This document shows positions 24,201-33,479 of a DNA stretch of 64,000 nt, in pieces. The notes under the pieces are model-generated. The model was not told the origin of the DNA and made no database searches. It saw only the letters and a program-made list of their open reading frames with translations. Positions within the stretch are counted from its first letter, which is position 1; each line of letters opens with the position of its first letter. Source of the stretch: Balanoglossus misakiensis (Eukaryota > Hemichordata); assembly GCA_040954595.2 (NCBI GenBank), contig CM082589.2, forward strand, positions 11,532,001 through 11,596,000, written 5' to 3'. The position numbers were made by a program, and so were the translations under genes.

Positions 24201-27200
24201 AGGCTATGGCTGTGGACGAGGAGGAGATATTGCCTTCTGTTATACATAACAAAACACTGCAAGATGGATAATGATCTCTTTCCCCTGGTGACTCCATTAT
24301 TTGGACAGGCATTGCATGCTGTTTGTCCTTCAAGGGGTTGATAATATCCAATTGCACAAGGATGGCACTGACTCAGCTCAGTGTCATGGTACGACCCTTC
24401 AGGACACAATACTGTGGAAATACAAAATGTTGAAGGCAGATGTATACATTGTTCATGTACTGATCATTATGCATTAATGGTTTAAAACACAACTACAATT
24501 GTAACACACAGCATTCATTTTGGCCAGTTTTTCACTCTTGTGTCTACAAGTGGGATTGCAGTTGTGTGTGGTTGAATGTTGATTCACTATATATCCACAT
24601 GTAGAATAACATTAACTGTGTCTTCTATCAAACATAATTAATGGAAAAAGGGCAGCGAGAAAGAGACTTTGTCCCTCCTTGGTATGAGCATATCAAATCA
24701 ATTATTTCCTTATATCACCTCTTGGTTGGGTTGTATTTACCACTCACACTTGTCTTTAATTTGTACACTGCGACTCACAACCACACTCGCAGCAATACGG
24801 CCCACCTAACAGGTCATATCAGGCGATATAAACATATTAACATCTACACCTTTTTATAATATTAATTTTGGACACAGTTTTAATCCTTTCACCACCATGG
24901 TTCAGTCCAAACCAATTGTTTTCTATGGTAAGGTTTGACCTCTATAGAGGAAACTGGGAGTGAAAGGGTTAAAGTACATAACAACTGAGGAGTATAGGCA
25001 CTCACCACATTCTTCTCCAACAAGAACACTACCATTGGAACAGAATATTGTACTTTCAACTTGTAATGTCTCAGCGTCGACCGAATATTCAGCTGTATCA
25101 AAAGGACCATTGTTGACTGCATCTTCAATAACTACAGCTGCAGCATCAGCAGAGCTAATGGATAAAACAACATGCAAAAAATTCTTACATATGCCACATT
25201 ACAATACCAACCGGAAGTGTGTACTGTAAACTGGGTTGTTTTCACGACAGGAAATTTTCGCGATATTAAAAGAGGCGACTGTTACGTGAGGACGAATTTT
25301 CGAGTTCTCGTATTTCACTAACTGCATCATTATCTCCAAAAACATTTTACACAACTTTTTATTTTAACGTTTTTTTGACCAGCGCATGTTTTGCAGAAAT
25401 TTACTGCTCGCGAAAATAACACGTTTTGCAGTATATTTCGAATGCATGAATCTTTAGAATACAGGATGCCGCAACATGAAGGAAGGTGGGCAGAACTGAT
25501 GGGGTTGCCAAAAACTGAAAATGTTTGAGTGTTAAGACACAAAATAATTTGTTTTCACTTGCATGAATGGAATATTTTGCAATAATGCAAACACCAGCTG
25601 TATAGGGAATACAGAGCTGGTCCTCACACAGCCTGGGATCAGTACCCTAGACATGTCACCAAAGTCATTTCAATAGAACAGAAGGGGAATAAAATACTCG
25701 AAAAATAACAATTACTACTCACGCATTGGTTGTGAAACTGAACTGAACCACAAGCTGAGTATCAGCCTGTCTCTTTCTTCGGTTTGAGGCGCCGCAGGTT
25801 ATTTCAAGGTCATCAAAGTTGCATTCACCGCCACAAATACCAAACAAATCATTCAGATAGTTGATAGTGTTCATAAAACTGATCCTCAATTGCTGGATGA
25901 CACCATTGTTACATGTACCAGCCTGTGAATTGTATGACACGCCACAATTCACTCCACGTTGAGTCTTCCCAGGAGCTGCAGTAGAACAATACAAACAAAC
26001 AAATTTTGTTAAAGATGCAATTTTCAATCTAGCGAACGATGTATTGACTTAGACTGCTAAACCGCTTAGCCAATCAGGAAAGTTACAGCTGCTTACCCAG
26101 AACAAAATATTAAGAAAATAGCTCAAATGTACTGGAGCTTTATATTTGGGTAAGCAGATATGATGTTAACAGATTATCTACCTGTAATCACAACCTTGAC
26201 ATACTGTAAAGCAAGAATTTGCATTACTCATATTTCTGTTTTCATTTATAACTAAAAGAAAATTGTCTCAATGCTGGAATACCCCCTCTCACAACTCTCT
26301 CTCTTTGGAGAATTTTCTGAATGTGCATGTGCAACCTGATTATATTTCTTTACTGATACCAAATCATTTTTTTCTCACCTGAACATCCAGGGAAGGTGAA
26401 TTCCTCGTCTGGATTCTCAGGATTAAAAGATCCTTCACTATGGCAGAGATAGTAAGGTGCTGGCAGGCTTGCAAACTTGTACCCTGGTAAACAATCCACC
26501 TGACAGAACACACCCGACTCAAACTCATTACAGATGGAAATACCTTTAACTGGTGGTGCTGGCTTTTCACAATCAAATGATGTAAAAGAAAGGAGAACAC
26601 AGTTTATTTGTCTATATATATATTTTTAATTTTATTTCATCTATCATCCAACAGGCAAATACTACCCAAATGTCTGTGTCTCATATATCATCCAACAGGC
26701 AAATACTACCCAAATGTCCTGGTCTAGGTAACGAACCCACAACCCTAGCCACTAGGGCACAATGCCTCTTTTACCAGGTTCACACAGGGTAAAATTTGAG
26801 ACACTATTTGCCAGTGCTAACCACAGAGCATTAATCCTTTGAGTCATGTTGTGTCCACACACACAAAGTTTATGTATGGGCGCTGAGGCTCGGCCCCATA
26901 GACAATGGGTTGCGGAGAGGTGTTAATCCTTACACCGGCTCAGGTCTGGCTGGCAGAGCCGTCTAAAATCTGAGACGTTTCAGGACCACTTACACCGTCC
27001 ACACATGTTTTTTTAAGACAGTATCAATTCTGAGATGCTTCAGAACTGTCTTAATGGTGTATGTGTGACACCCATATTTATTACACAGTCAAATCTTTTA
27101 AACAGAACACCAACACATTAACATGTTTCTATGTAAAAGGGACTAGGAAAAGCTGTTGGTTGAAGAGAGGTTTCCCGATTAGACAGGGTTTGTTTTAGAC

Positions 27201-29548
27201 GGGTTTGAGTGTCCTTGTATGTTCTGAATGATGTTGTTATAATTTTTGATAGTTACATAGGGACAAAAGTGATAATGATGCAATCATATTACTGTAAAAC
27301 GGCAAATTTTCCCAAACTTCGGCAAAAAAGAAGAAGAAGATAAAGTCGCATAAAATGTTTTTCAGAGATAACAGAGTAGTTAGTAAAATACTAGAATGCG
27401 GAAATTTAATTCTCGTGTCACAGTTGCCTCTTTTGATATATTGCAAAATATTTTCTGTCACGAAAATGTCCCGTTTTACAGTATGTGACAAGACATAACA
27501 AGGGGTAGAGATGACAATTTGTCAAGATATTAATTAATTTGTAAAGTTTATGTAGGAATGATAAAAAAATTCACTCACGCAGTACATAGAGTAAAAAGTT
27601 GCACTGTGCATTGTTGCCAGCTGTATCTGAAGCAACATAGCTGATCTGGTAGGTTCCCCAGGAAAAGGTGTCACCTGTAAGAACAAAATTATGCACATCA
27701 TTACAGGCATGGGTGCTAAAGCCAAAATAGCTTCCGTTTCTTGAATGTTTGTCATGATTTTCTATTCAAACTTAGAATGGTCCATTTAAGTGAGCTATCT
27801 GGTGGGTATACACAGGCATATTATCAACTCCTGATTGTGACTGTACATATAAACATGAACAAGATATGTATACTAAACAGATATGGTGCCGCACACGTTT
27901 ATTCAACTGCCCATTGTAAGAGAACACAACATTTGTGGTATGGGTATCCCCAGTAGTAGTGGAGAATATTAAGTACTTTACTGATTAAAGGCCTTGCTCA
28001 ACAGTTGGTCAAATCTTTTGTTTCCAATAAACAATTACGTGCAAACACAAATGCTTTCGAGTTTTAACTTCATTGTACTGCCCTGGGATCGAGGAAAGGG
28101 CCTATAAACATATGGTAATAGTATCAGCAATTGAGGCTTTAATACTTGGAAGCAAGATCATCTGTCGCACATAGGATGTGCTAGCCATATATGAGTAACG
28201 GCCACAAGAATAAACTGTACCAGTATGCTTCATACTGACAATAATCTTAGGAAAGTTGTCTCAGCTTGTTGGTTTCTGTTTAGATCAACTCCCCACCCCA
28301 CCCCGATAAAAAAACTTAGTTAGTGTGAATGTTATATATTATCTATAATCAGAAATGATATTTTATAGGAAACTTACCCATTGTGTAGGTTTGTGTCACA
28401 TTGGCAATGGCGACATCATCTGTAAATATAGGCTCCTGCCATACTCCTGTTGTCAAGCTATTAGGACTAATTATACGGGTCGTATTGGGACAGTAAATGA
28501 CTTCAGGAGCGTGTTTATCTGAAGAAAAAAAATGAAAGAATAACAAATGTTTGTAAATTAAACAACTGGTCCACACCCCATATGCATACACTGGTACATT
28601 TAGGTAAATGCACTACTAGATGTTAATATCTGTCACATATTCATGAGAAATCCAGATATTGTTAAGTGCTTGTTTTCTGATACATGTGAATAGACTAGAT
28701 CACTGTCAAGAAACACTACAAGATAGGACAGGAGTCATGAGATGGTATCCATAGGCATAATAACTGATATGATCAATTACACTCATGATAAGCCTAGTTC
28801 TTGGAACAGCAGAAACTGATGATGATGATGGTGATGATGATGACGATGATGATGATGATGGTGGTGGTGGTGGTGGTGGTGGTGGTGATGATGATTATGA
28901 TGATGATGATGGTGATAGTGGTTGTGAATAGTATCATTACATTCAGTGTTAAATACATGTACGGTAGAAACAAAAAGAGTGAGCGATACAGGCATGGGCA
29001 GATGATGATTCCCTATACTTCCTAAAGTAGGGAGATTGCAGGCTGTGTGATTGGAGTACAACACACAGCAGCTAGGGGCTGGTGAATGTACACAGGAAAA
29101 ACTACTCAAAATTTCACACAGTTTTCCCTGGACAGACACAACATTACAAGGAGAGCTGTGTTAAAGTAAGGATTTAGGATTAATCAACTCTGTGAATATG
29201 ACCCAATTTCTCCTCGTCAGATTATGCATAAAATTGTTTGATAGTAATGAATAAGGCTATTTACCAACAGGTGTGCATGGTGAACCAGAGTAACCAATTG
29301 GGCACCTGGTACTTCCACAAGCTGATGGCTGGATTTTGACCACACTACCCAATAACTCTTGATCCATTTCAACCCACATGACATGATTGCCAAGTGGACT
29401 TTGTGAACAGTTCAAAGCCAGACTCTGGATTTCAACAGGAGTCAATACATAATCGTATACATTCATCTGTGTAACATCACCATGGAAGCTAAAATAGTTG
29501 TCAAGGAGTCCATTTTCGTCATAGCTTTGACCAAGAATTACCATACAG
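21022..29548 (-). CDS. SVEP1-like mosaic transmembrane protein, 3' part of the gene (14 exons)
   Basis: I joined fourteen minus-strand exons: 29265-29548, 28378-28518, 27579-27674, 26379-26558, 25723-25975, 25006-25154, 24251-24411, 23829-23987, 23416-23581, 23117-23278, 22426-22548, 22003-22131, 21639-21735 and 21022-21286. All use GT-AG sites and every junction phase fits, giving about 787 codons to the stop. Domains in order: pentraxin C-terminus, HYR, CCP-like, a region with a basic RRKRQ furin-type site, four ephrin-receptor-like (GCC2/GCC3) repeats, two EGF, one transmembrane helix, and an 87-residue cytoplasmic tail. Pentraxin, HYR, CCP, GCC and EGF modules occur together in SVEP1, but SVEP1 is secreted whereas this protein is membrane-anchored; a role in adhesion or signalling is inference. 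The signal peptide and upstream domains were not found. An in-frame TAG at 23946-23948 would truncate the protein. Confidence 0.85.
21639..21735 (-). CDS. Exon: transmembrane helix
   Basis: DSSVDT then AVIIGGVAGGLAAVLVLGVI and MLLMYQR: about 23 hydrophobic residues followed by a basic stop-transfer, a single-pass type I helix. It includes GGVAGG, a GxxxG-like packing motif. Phase 1 to 2; donor CG|GTAAGT. Confidence 0.92.
22003..22131 (-). CDS. Exon: EGF-like domain 2
   Basis: KCEGFCSNNAVCIKDSDGNP then VCECTDEYQGETCRQRIPM: six cysteines, EGF type. It lies just before the membrane segment. Phase 1-1; acceptor GTGTCTAG, donor G|GTGTGT. Confidence 0.9.
22195..22345. repeat. Dispersed MITE-like fragment in an intron
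   Basis: It contains TGATTCACTATATATCCACA and CAAACATAATTAATGGAAAA, also present at 24480-24670 and, as both arms of a palindrome, at 34235-34515. This is one arm of a fold-back element. Confidence 0.75.
22426..22548 (-). CDS. Exon: EGF-like domain 1
   Basis: ECRLGLDDCHPNATCRNL then VPGYECTCKTGFTGDGITC has six cysteines in EGF spacing, with the NATCxNxxxGYxCxCxxGFxGDG pattern of calcium-binding-type EGF. The DAHEC start has a partial D-x-(D/N)-E-C calcium site. Phase 1-1. Confidence 0.92.
22625..22815. mobile_element. MITE, 191 bp, TTAA ends
   Basis: The terminal inverted repeats are TTAAAGGTATACGGTCACCT at the left and AGGTGACTGTATACCTTTAA at the right, with one mismatch over 20 bp. The outermost TTAA could be a target-site duplication, as in piggyBac-type elements. 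It sits in the intron between EGF 1 and cysteine repeat 4. Confidence 0.88.
23117..23278 (-). CDS. Exon: ephrin-receptor-like cysteine repeat 4
   Basis: YCNVGWYLNQESYRCEKCPV then GTYNFEFNQDACQPCPTGYT and TGREGALYETECD. A complete GCC2/GCC3 module in a phase 1-1 exon, with acceptor TCAACAG and donor G|GTAGGA. Confidence 0.9.
23416..23581 (-). CDS. Exon: ephrin-receptor-like cysteine repeat 3
   Basis: VCKSVGVQLSVNGSCESCPM then GTYRSNAELQPSCMPCPFG and TTRAVGSTLSEDC. Canonical cysteine spacing; phase 0 to 1, with donor TTT|GTAAGT. The start was chosen at AG|GTATGT to keep phase 0; two bases upstream is an alternative AG. Confidence 0.88.
23829..23987 (-). pseudogene. Exon: ephrin-receptor-like cysteine repeat 2, with in-frame TAG
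   Basis: RCDVGHYFDNGTS, stop, CQSCPIGFWQSEEGKFVCN and KEMLTLVEGATDESQCQ. The exon length (159 bp), both splice sites (TTGCAG|AG and CAG|GTTAGG) and the cysteine spacing are intact, yet the codon at 23948-23946 is TAG. The sister repeat has Gln at this place (ELSQCHPC), so a single CAG-to-TAG change would explain it. Possible causes are a null allele, a decaying gene, a sequencing error, or exon skipping: the exon is phase 0-0, so skipping keeps the frame. Confidence 0.8.
24095..24215 (-). repeat. Solitary terminus of the large interspersed repeat, in an intron
   Basis: About 120 bp, including the reverse complement of GTCCGCTTTGCTTCCAAAAC and of CATGCCACT, matches the outer ends at 1462-1575 and 59625-59735. 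Inner element sequence is absent. It could be a solo terminus or a short internally deleted copy. Confidence 0.75.
24251..24411 (-). CDS. Exon: ephrin-receptor-like cysteine repeat 1
   Basis: LCPEGSYHDTELSQCHPC then IGYYQPLEGQTACNACP is a clear GCC2/GCC3 repeat (CxxGxYxxxxxxxCxxCxxGxYQxxxGxxxCxxCP). The donor (TTTT|GTTATG) is weak but is the one that keeps phase 0 with the next exon. Confidence 0.8.
24480..24670. repeat. Dispersed MITE-like fragment in an intron
   Basis: Shares TGATTCACTATATATCCACA, CATAATTAATGGAAAA and TTCATTTTGGCCAGTTTTTC with 22195-22345 and with the palindrome at 34235-34515. Confidence 0.75.
25006..25154 (-). CDS. Exon: spacer ending in CSNGSVLVGEEC
   Basis: SADAAAVVIEDAVNNGPFD, then TLQVESTIFCSNGSVLVGEE and a cysteine. 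It joins the previous exon in phase 2 and leads into the first cysteine repeat in phase 1. The ending (CxxGxxLxxxxC) is the usual lead-in to GCC2/GCC3 modules. Confidence 0.75.
25222..25433. mobile_element. MITE, about 212 bp
   Basis: Imperfect inverted ends: TACTGTAAACTGGGTTGTTT at the left; reversed right end TACTGCAAAACGTGTTATTT. Related to the MITE at 27290-27483 (TACTGTAAAACGG). No coding capacity. Confidence 0.8.
25723..25975 (-). CDS. Exon: cysteine-rich region with furin-type RRKRQ site
   Basis: The exon contains QRGVNCGVSYNSQAGTCNNG, GICGGECNFDDLEITCGAS, then NRRKRQADTQLVVQFSFTTN. RRKRQ (25767-25781) is a furin-type motif (R-x-K-R). No named domain is recognised; together with the next exon it could be a SEA-like or fold-specific spacer that is cleaved in the secretory pathway. 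Phase 1 to 2, with compatible acceptor and donor. Confidence 0.75.
26379..26558 (-). CDS. Exon: CCP/sushi-like module
   Basis: PPPVKGISICNEFESGVFCQ, VDCLPGYKFASLPAPYYLC and FTFPGCSG resemble a complement control (sushi) module with PGYxxxG-like and C-terminal cysteine patterns; the usual first cysteine is not evident. The acceptor was chosen as GCCAG at 26559 because it alone keeps phase 1; an upstream AG after GAAAAG would break the frame. Confidence 0.7.
26641..26775. repeat. Short direct duplication followed by a tRNA-like fragment
   Basis: ATCATCCAACAGGCAAATAC plus the following bases occurs twice in tandem (about 26642-26675 and 26687-26720). Just after it, the minus strand of 26725-26770 carries GTGGCTAGGG and GGGTTCG, resembling truncated pol III A and B boxes. 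This is probably the remains of a SINE; the duplication may be its target site or an internal repeat. Confidence 0.45.
27290..27483. mobile_element. MITE, about 194 bp
   Basis: Inverted ends: TACTGTAAAACGGCAAATTT and, at the right, ACGAAAATGTCCCGTTTTACAGTA read on the opposite strand. It is AT-rich inside and lies in the intron between the HYR second half and the CCP-like exon. Confidence 0.85.
27579..27674 (-). CDS. Exon: HYR domain, second half
   Basis: GDTFSWGTYQISYVASDTAG then NNAQCNFLLYV is the hallmark HYR ending (GxxxVxYxAxDxxGNxAxCxFxxxV). Phase 1 to 1; donor C|GTGAGT, acceptor TTCTTACAG. The 96 bp exon is short but its splice sites are strong. Confidence 0.88.
28378..28518 (-). CDS. 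Exon: HYR domain, first half
   Basis: HAPEVIYCPNT then VWQEPIFTDDVAIANVTQT fits the hyalin-repeat (HYR) pattern CPxxxxxxx...VxWxEPxFxDN. The acceptor is TTTTCTTCAG and the donor GG|GTAAGT, phase 1 to 1. The domain is completed by the next exon. Confidence 0.85.
28816..28920 (+). repeat. GAT/GGT microsatellite in an intron
   Basis: GATGATGAT passes into (GGT)n and back to GAT. Translated it yields poly-His, poly-Met or poly-Val frames, which are not genes. Confidence 0.95.
29265..29548 (-). CDS. Exon: pentraxin/LamG-like domain, C-terminal part
   Basis: The exon reads MVILGQSYDENG, then FSFHGDVTQMNVYDYVLTP and EIQSLALNCS, matching the end of a pentraxin fold (LVLGQ, FxGxxxxxNVWDxxLxxxEI). 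A short CPIGYSGSPC tail follows. The acceptor is TTTTTCAGCAG and the donor is G|GTAAAT, phase 2 to 1. The first half of the pentraxin domain must lie on an upstream exon that I could not find; the DNA beyond 29548 is repeat. Confidence 0.8.
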
Positions 29549-30339
29549 CTGCTGAAAAACTAATTAAATATTCACGAGCCACTGCACGTCTACTCATTGG
29601 CCCCTATCACCCTACCAAGTTTCAGCCCCCTAGGTGCAGCGGTTTTCCAGATCTAACTGGCCGAATTTCTCGGAAGAAGAAGAAGAAGAAGAATTAAAGC
29701 TGCGAGCAGCATTGTCGGGCCCAAGCGCTGATCTTGAATTATATATGCACAGTATGAATGAGAAGAAACAGAATTTTCTATCAGATGTATTATCTCATGA
29801 CATAACAAGGATGTGTGTATTTTTGCTGCTGAAATAGGGTGAAGTAGGTCAAAGGTCACCTGAGGTCACCCAACATTTGTGCATTTTTTTTTTACCCATA
29901 CTGGTCCATGTCCAACAAAAACCAAAACTCTAGCTCTATTGGTTCGCCTGTAATTAGGTATGTGCATAATTAATGAGGTCAGCAGAGGTCAAAGGGGTCA
30001 TGAAAAGTAGCAAAATATTTTGATCACACACTAATCCACATTCATCAAAAACCAAACCTCTAGCCCTATAGGTTAGCCTGGAATTAGATATGCAGAAATA
30101 ATAACGCATGATAATTAGGTCAAAGGTCATGTGAAAAATCGCCAAAAAATTGTTATATATTTTAGTCACATGACGATTGATATCCATAAAATTAATTTGT
30201 ATGCTATCAATTTTTGGACTAGAAAAAGGAATTTCAATTTTTCTCTGTTTTTTACAAAATCCAATATGGCCACCATAATCTTCGACCAATCACAATGCTC
30301 TTTGCAAACTTGATAGACATCAGTGTAGTGACCATACTC
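29549..30339. repeat. Interspersed-repeat-derived DNA with a GAA tract
   Basis: GAAGAAGAAGAAGAAGAA at about 29673-29693 is followed by TTAAAGCTGCGAGCAGC and CGGGCCCAAGC, a junction typical of SINE- or MITE-type ends. From about 29840 the words GGTCAAAGGTCA and AGGTATGTGCATAATTAATG recur two or three times and resemble 58860-59110. No exon of the upstream part of the receptor gene was found here. Confidence 0.55.
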
Positions 30340-31760
30340 CCCGAATCTTGCGACTCAGTCATCGCTCGTTCTGGAGAAGAAGATTTTTGGAGTTTAACTA
30401 TGGTTTTACGAAAAACCAATAAACCCGCTGTACCTCCGCATGTCTCCACAAGAGCTAGGCGCTCAAAATCGGTCGGACGCAGACCAGCGGTCTGTCAGGT
30501 GTAGTAACCGTAACACCAATAAAGGTAGGTTTTCATTGATTCTAATAGGTCTCCGTTCATCAACATTTCAAATATTCTCCATAATCCAGTAGTTGCCACT
30601 GTACTTGAATGAAATATTTCCTTTCAAACTTCCAAATGGTAACCGAATCTCAAATCGCAAATCTTTCCATTTTAATAACGAAGTCGGATGCCGAAATTAC
30701 CAACTCACTTTTTCTATCGGACTCCATCATTCTAATACTTTATTTCAATGTTCAAAAATTGTGTAAAACAATATCCACTCTCAATCTATATTTCAGGTTT
30801 AACGGCGTAATGGCATCCCCGGCCTTTGCTCTATCATAGAGGCAAATGGTATTATCTCTTCCAGTGGAAAAGTTGCGGAGCTGTACGTATTCTCCCTTCT
30901 GTAATCTGTTCAGCCACTTCGGATTTTCTTTCCAGAATTTAAGTTCCAGAACGTTGCCATCGTGCTGCATACAAGGCACGCTAAACAGTTTCCCGTTGGC
31001 GGAATTCCGGATCTCGACATCCTCCATGACGCGCAATTTCACAGCCAGGCCTTGGCTGGTTGCAGATGATGGAGCTAAGGTACGTAACAATCGCACCCCG
31101 AAACGCCTGGGCCCTTTTTTGTGTGTAGTCATTGTGGGTATGTTAACCTCCCATGTCCTACATTTTTAGATATTTAGTATACAAAACTGGATGACCGATT
31201 ATGTTTTAGAGACCTTTCCCGAATCCACCTGAAGCCCAGTCGGAATGTCTTGGGATGTAACCTAAATTCAATATGGCCGCCTCCATGCGTTCACTTGCAT
31301 TTGAAAATACGTTGATTTTATCGTCGATTAGCGGTGTTTATTCTCAGTATCAATTTAAACGCGGCACTCGCTTACAAGTCATATTCTAGAAAGAAAGAAA
31401 AAATGATAGTTTCGAGTACAGATTACATGTATTTTAAAACGAGGTTTGGTAACAATGGTATCACTACTAAATGACTTACAATCGATGTTTTTAATTGTCT
31501 TTGCACCACAGTATGAATCCGGTGATGGTAAATCGCATTCAACTTAGAAGGCATGGAGAAAGCGCAACTGATGGTAACTGGGATGCCAAACTGAAACTTT
31601 TGGGAGAGAAAACCTTGCCATGTATGGACGTGGGTGTCACAGTTAAACTTGGGTTAAATACTACAGCGACAACCGAAGTCCCCTTGAGATATGATATGTG
31701 GTAGTGCATGTCCACATGAGTGCCATGTACTAGCCTCTCTCTCTGTAAATCCATCCAGGC
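30340..31760 (+). pseudogene. RPA70-like OB-fold element, copy A (rearranged, broken)
   Basis: The 5' untranslated exon and intron (30420-30800) match copy C at 46915-47290. At about 30825 the sequence switches strand: 30826-31075 is the first OB exon in minus orientation (KLFSVPCMQHDGNVLELKFW, LQKGEYVQLRNFSTGRDNT). From about 31076 the plus-strand intron resumes and leads to a second OB exon at 31510-31690 (acceptor CACCACAG). That exon has a stop after YESGDGKSHST and a frameshift, after which LKLLGEKTLPCMDVG is readable. Copy A cannot encode the protein. The flipped exon with the same right-hand junction also occurs in copy B. Confidence 0.8.
30826..31075 (-). pseudogene. Inverted first OB exon of copy A
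   Basis: An uninterrupted minus-strand frame runs from APSSATSQGLAVKLRVMEDV to NTICLYDRAK, about 83 codons, very close to copy C residues 5-90. It is cut off from its start codon and splice donor: the outer flank reads straight into plus-strand untranslated DNA. The lack of stop codons suggests the flip is young or the frame is still selected. Confidence 0.8.
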
Positions 31761-31970
31761 TACTGCTTTCTGTACATTGGAGAGAAATGAGAACAAGATG
31801 GTTAAATCATATTTTGTATAAGTTGGTGTTGACGAAAATAAGATGCATGTGAATTGTAGGACTGAAATGTTTCTGTAATGAATACTAAATTAAAAGTTCA
31901 CAACTTGCATGCAGATAGTAAGTGCTGGGGAAGTTGCAGGGTGGAGATTGCTTTGGTTTAGTTAACTTAC

Positions 31971-32117
31971 TCAATCTTTGTGACTGTTGCATTTCTTGAT
32001 TGATAGAGTAGTGTACATGCATTGGCAGGTTTTCTAATATGGCCTCCTCTGTACCCAAGGTCTGGCATAAGGTGGGACACTGTAAGTATTTGCCGTCTGA
32101 CACAGAAGATGCCACTT
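31971..32117 (-). CDS. Candidate orphan exon, 49 codons, unknown family
   Basis: On the minus strand a strong acceptor (TTTTTTCTAG at 32118) and strong donor (GA|GTAAGT at 31970) bound a 147 bp open frame in phase 1-1 encoding VASSVSDGKYLQCPTLCQ, then EEAILENLPMHVHYSINQEM. It does not phase-match the pentraxin exon at 29548 directly (phase 1 against 2), and no domain is recognised. It could be an exon of the receptor gene, of another gene, or chance. Confidence 0.35.
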
Positions 32118-32275
32118 CTAGAAAAAAATAAAAAGGACAGAATGTGATTGGTAAGACACAGAGACGTGAACATGTACACAAAATGATTGGAAATTGGTGG
32201 AAGCAAGTACTGCAGTTAATATTTACTCATCTATGTCTATTCCCTCAAATATCCCTTCTACCATATCATCACCAT

Positions 32276-33180
32276 TTGGTTCTTTTAACACCTTAGGGAA
32301 AAATTGAGAGTTACATTAGAAGCACCGACAATAGGAGGGGGGGGGGGGGGTAAGGTTTGCAGAGAACAGGTTTTTTTTATGAACATTTGTGAAAATCAGA
32401 AATTAGTGACATGTAGGATTTCAATTTTATGATGTAACATTGTTTTCTTTTCAACATCAGTTCTCTGAGTAAAAAGATGGCCATGTAAATTTTCTCTAAG
32501 TTTGTTAGAGAAATAAAGTACATGTACAACTTTAGTGTTTCACTAATTGAGTTTCAGTGTTCTTGTATTGTCTCCTTTGCCCCATGTCAACCTCAAAGTA
32601 AATATCAAATTTGCCATTTTTGACTTATTTATCCTTGTAGTGGGCCACATAGCATTTTAGTGCAACTTATGAAAATCTGAAGAACCAAATGCCTAATTTA
32701 CCCACTCTGCACAGATTTATTTCAATGGTACTGACTTGATGATCGGTATAGCGCCCTCTGTGGTAGGGGGTGGGGGGTTAACCTAGCCTTTATATGTTTA
32801 TCCCTGTCCGGTTTCATTCCAATTGTATCTATGGTAACCTTATTATCAGCAGTAAATGCCACAATTGTAAAACAGCAATAATTTTAGTATCAAGCACTCT
32901 GTGGAATTAAATATACCCTGTGTATTCTTTGTTTCCCATTAGTAATCATGCAACCTTGCCATTTTGGGCCTTCTGATTTGCTGTATGTGCTCACTAGTCC
33001 TTCCCAACGTCTCTGAATTAGAAGGCCATTGTCATTTGTATAGTGTAGACACATTTCATTTTAGTACAACTGATGAAAGTCTCGTGAAAAACCAAATGCT
33101 TAATTTACCCACTGTGCAAAGATTATCTGAATGATATTGTGTTGATCGTCATATAGTATAGCGCCCTCTGCGATAGTATT
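32276..33180 (-). repeat. Copy A side of the composite repeat (units of the 309 bp class)
   Basis: 32276-32450 (TTCTTTTAACACCTT to GATTTCAATTTTATGATGTA) matches 43220-43410 in the same orientation. 32450-32800 is the reverse complement of 41700-42060. GCGCCCTCTG at 32751 and 33163 marks two divergent units of the 309 bp class found at 38660-41760. Confidence 0.65.
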
Positions 33181-33479
33181 TGGATGATTGTGCCAGGGAG
33201 AAGGGGGTACTGAGGGAGCAGATGCAGATGACAGCAAGGCATATCCACTGAACAATGAGACGGTACGTGTTGTCAGCATTCAGGGAGAGTAAAAAGGGGA
33301 GCGCAAGAGACCAGGATGAAGAGACGAGCAGTATTGCATCATCTGTGGAAAAAAATGCCAAGAGAAGGTAAGTGTGGAAGACAAGCACTTAGGGGTTATA
33401 AACAAATGTTTTTTTGTCGACAGTTTTAGTATCAAGCATTGTGGAATTAAATATACACAGTGTGTGTTGTGTGTTAGAT

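Noticed and set aside
28783-29139. His-rich 118-codon frame
   Set aside because: It arises from the GAT/GGT microsatellite in an intron.
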